DNA of 64,000 bases from positions 16,252,501 to 16,316,500 of the forward strand of contig OY720097.1 of assembly GCA_963082875.1 (NCBI GenBank), read 5' to 3'. Each line of letters opens with the position of its first letter. Positions within the stretch are counted from its first letter, which is position 1. Of this stretch, positions 62,021 through 64,000 are shown in pieces. The translations under genes were made by a program, and so were the position numbers. The DNA comes from Corella eumyota (Eukaryota; Chordata; Ascidiacea; Phlebobranchia; Corellidae). Under the pieces are notes generated by a model. It saw only the letters and a list, made by a program, of their open reading frames with translations, made no database searches and was not told the DNA's origin.

Positions 62021-63989
62021 TCACACAGAAGTTTCAGGAAGTTGGTTGTCATTATACCAATACGAAAATGTATCAATCTTGCCTTTGGCAGGGCTTTTCG
62101 TTTTGTCAATATTCGTGTGTTTAGTGGTGTGTCGTGCGTGACGTTGTTTTACCACCGCGATTTTGGGTTCGAGCCCCGCTGATGCCCAACGATTCGATGG
62201 TTGTCCCGTTAGGTCGCTGATTGTGTCATTTAACGGTGTAAGAGTATTAGAATAGGCCCTATCTTTGTGTTCGTCTGATAAACGATTGTTTTGTAAATCT
62301 TTTGGATTTAAAGATTGTTTGTTTGTGTTTATCATTGCTTTAAGTGGTAGTTTAGATCCTTTTGCAAAGTAATGCCTTTGAACCCGTGGACTTAAACTAC
62401 TTGGCAGACGTTTTCTGACAAATTTTTCCTCAGCTATTTCTGTGTCTTCAGTATCGCTTGACAGGTCTTCAGGTATAGGATCATTTTTCAATTTAGTGAT
62501 ATTTTCAGTTCTACAGAGTCGTATGATCTGGCTAGAACGACGAGGTCTTGTTGTACTATTGCTGTGATTGGTATTGGGGTTAAATTGCATTTTTATTCTT
62601 GATGTATAGTATTGTTGATGATTTTCCACTACAGACTCTTCGTCTTCATTTTGTTCTTTGTCGAGGCATTTGATATCTCTAGCTAGAGCTCTGTTAAGCT
62701 CTGAGCTTATATTCGACTCGTTTGACTTTTTACTTTCTTCCATTTGTCGTATACTGAACCCACCTCTACGGTTCAACCCTGGAGAATCGGTCATTGAAGG
62801 CGATGTTACAATAGTCGGGGTCGTAGATTCTACTGAAATTCCGGAATCCGAAGATTGTGCCCCGCTGAAGATTTCCTTACTATCCCTTCGCTCATCACAG
62901 CTTGCAGGCCTTTCTGTATGCACCACAGGGCCGGTTTTGACATTTTCATGGAGGGGGCTTCCCCCGTTTGGACTAAGTATATCCTGAATGTCGTCTTCAG
63001 TAAAAGACATTGTACGATCACTTTGTGGAGGCATCGAAAAAATTGATGACGTCGAAATTCTGTTGTTATCTTTAAGAGGCTCGACCCGAACATCCTGATC
63101 AAAAGTATAGATTATTTAAAAACAATATTTTAATAAATTCAAGGCAAATTTAAGGCACTACCTTTGCATTTTTTACAAAAGGGTCAATGTAGTTCTAAAT
63201 ACCATTCCAACAATGAATATATAATTTCTTACCGCTTGTCTTGTGAATGTTTCTTTCTCTTTGCGGACTTCGATTTCACTATTATTTCCACTATTTGCAC
63301 CTTCACTTTGTTCTTCCAAATCAGAGTAGTTGTTTAAGTGAACAGCTCTTTTAATATTTGGTCTAAATTTTAAACATTGAATAGTTAATTAATATAATAC
63401 AAGTATCGTGTCCTATATACAGTTTTTCTTACTTAAAAATCCATCTAAAAATTTAAAAACACGTTTAATTTACACCAAAAACAAAGTAATACCTTTTAAA
63501 TTTAAGTTTATCGCTTTTTTGGGCAGCATTTCCGGTTAAGTTATTGTGAGCGCCAGTAGCTTGCTGGTAACTCTTTCTCAGTGTTTGCGCTGGTGCGGCA
63601 GCAAGCGGTTGAAGTTGAGTAATGTTAATTTCCGAAAAATCAACGGCTTCGTCGTTAGAATCAGGCGTTTGACTTGTCGAGTTGTTATTACTATTCATGT
63701 TAGTTGCTTCAATAAACCCGTTGCCCAAATGTTTTGGTATACTGAGTTGTTTAGTAAGAAGCTTTGACTTTTCCCTGAAAAGACAATTAATACTTCAAAA
63801 AACCATACTATAACAATTTACATGATAAGCAATGGATCCCCACAAATTTGGTTACATTACTAACAATGGCAAGACTTTTATAGAATACCTCATGTGATTT
63901 GCAGCCTTTCTTCGCAATAAAAAATCCACCGCTTCGGGGTCACTTTCTTTCAAGATACGCAGCATGTGGTCATGTTCTTTTTTGGGTAT
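62021..63989 (-). CDS. Disordered protein with C-terminal PDZ ligand (5' part outside window)
   Basis: Four in-phase exons (63889-63989, 63493-63774, 63233-63362, 62021-63094) give the last 528 residues; the acceptor at 63990-63991 shows that more exons lie beyond the right edge. I do not recognise the family. The only segment that looks folded is the first, helical and charged: HDHMLRILKESDPEAVDFLL followed by RRKAANHMREKSKLL. The rest is Ser/Asn/Thr-rich and presumably disordered, with acidic (EDLSSDTEDTEIAEE) and basic (RPRRSSQIIR) patches and a long Ser/Thr run (SSDSGISVESTTPT). It ends in ETSV, a class I PDZ-binding motif, which suggests a membrane-scaffold partner. No membrane segment is visible. 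The sense frame is supported by phase continuity across three introns. Confidence 0.75.
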
Positions 63990-64000
63990 CTAGGATAATA

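Noticed and set aside
62658-62987. 109-codon plus-strand frame opposite the PDZ-ligand gene
   Set aside because: The minus-strand frame continues across three introns in phase; the plus-strand one is isolated.

Overview
The window looks like nuclear DNA of a tunicate, most likely an ascidian of the Ciona type. This is inferred from AT-rich, compact chordate genes with many short GT-AG introns, a three-exon Nodal, a FRAS1/FREM2 extracellular-matrix gene and several vertebrate-type single-copy genes packed about 1-3 kb apart. The species cannot be fixed from sequence alone. All exon boundaries given here were read by eye from splice signals and checked for phase continuity; none was tested against transcripts.

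Layout. Positions 1-26092 (+) hold the 3' part of a FREM2/FRAS1-like gene: 30 exons, four CSPG-type repeat segments, five Calx-beta domains, a conserved C-terminal ectodomain and a transmembrane tail. Then come a four-helix TMEM272-like membrane protein (28437-29951, +), an intronless acidic, Ser-rich protein I do not recognise (31627-32799, +), the ubiquitin-conjugating enzyme UBE2K (33128-34748, +) and a small COX7B-like subunit (35700-36693, +) with a tRNA-derived SINE in its second intron. An intronless farnesyl-diphosphate-synthase-like gene (37164-38210, -) stands head to head with the mitochondrial ketoacyl-ACP synthase OXSM (38837-41016, +). Next are a DNAJB12/14 co-chaperone (41799-44363, +) and Nodal (45764-48103, -), with a 3.6 kb region upstream of Nodal.

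The right third carries two tandem carbohydrate sulfotransferases on the minus strand. The first (51697-54127) is a plain HNK-1-type enzyme with one apparent GC-AG intron. The second (54930-59310) is the most striking object in the window: eleven exons in continuous phase encode an 803-residue type II membrane sulfotransferase whose catalytic domain is interrupted by two complete SUEL/rhamnose-binding lectin domains. The last gene (62021-63989 and beyond the right edge, -) is a disordered protein ending in a class I PDZ ligand.

Other signals: six exact copies of the palindrome GTCACGTGAC and roughly five-fold more CACGTG than base composition predicts; a Phe-to-Ser change at the chain-length position of the farnesyl synthase; two furin-type sites in the FREM2-like protein; and an unusually long spacer between the basic cleavage region and the cystine knot of Nodal. 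No retroviral, Polinton, CRISPR or rRNA sequence was recognised.
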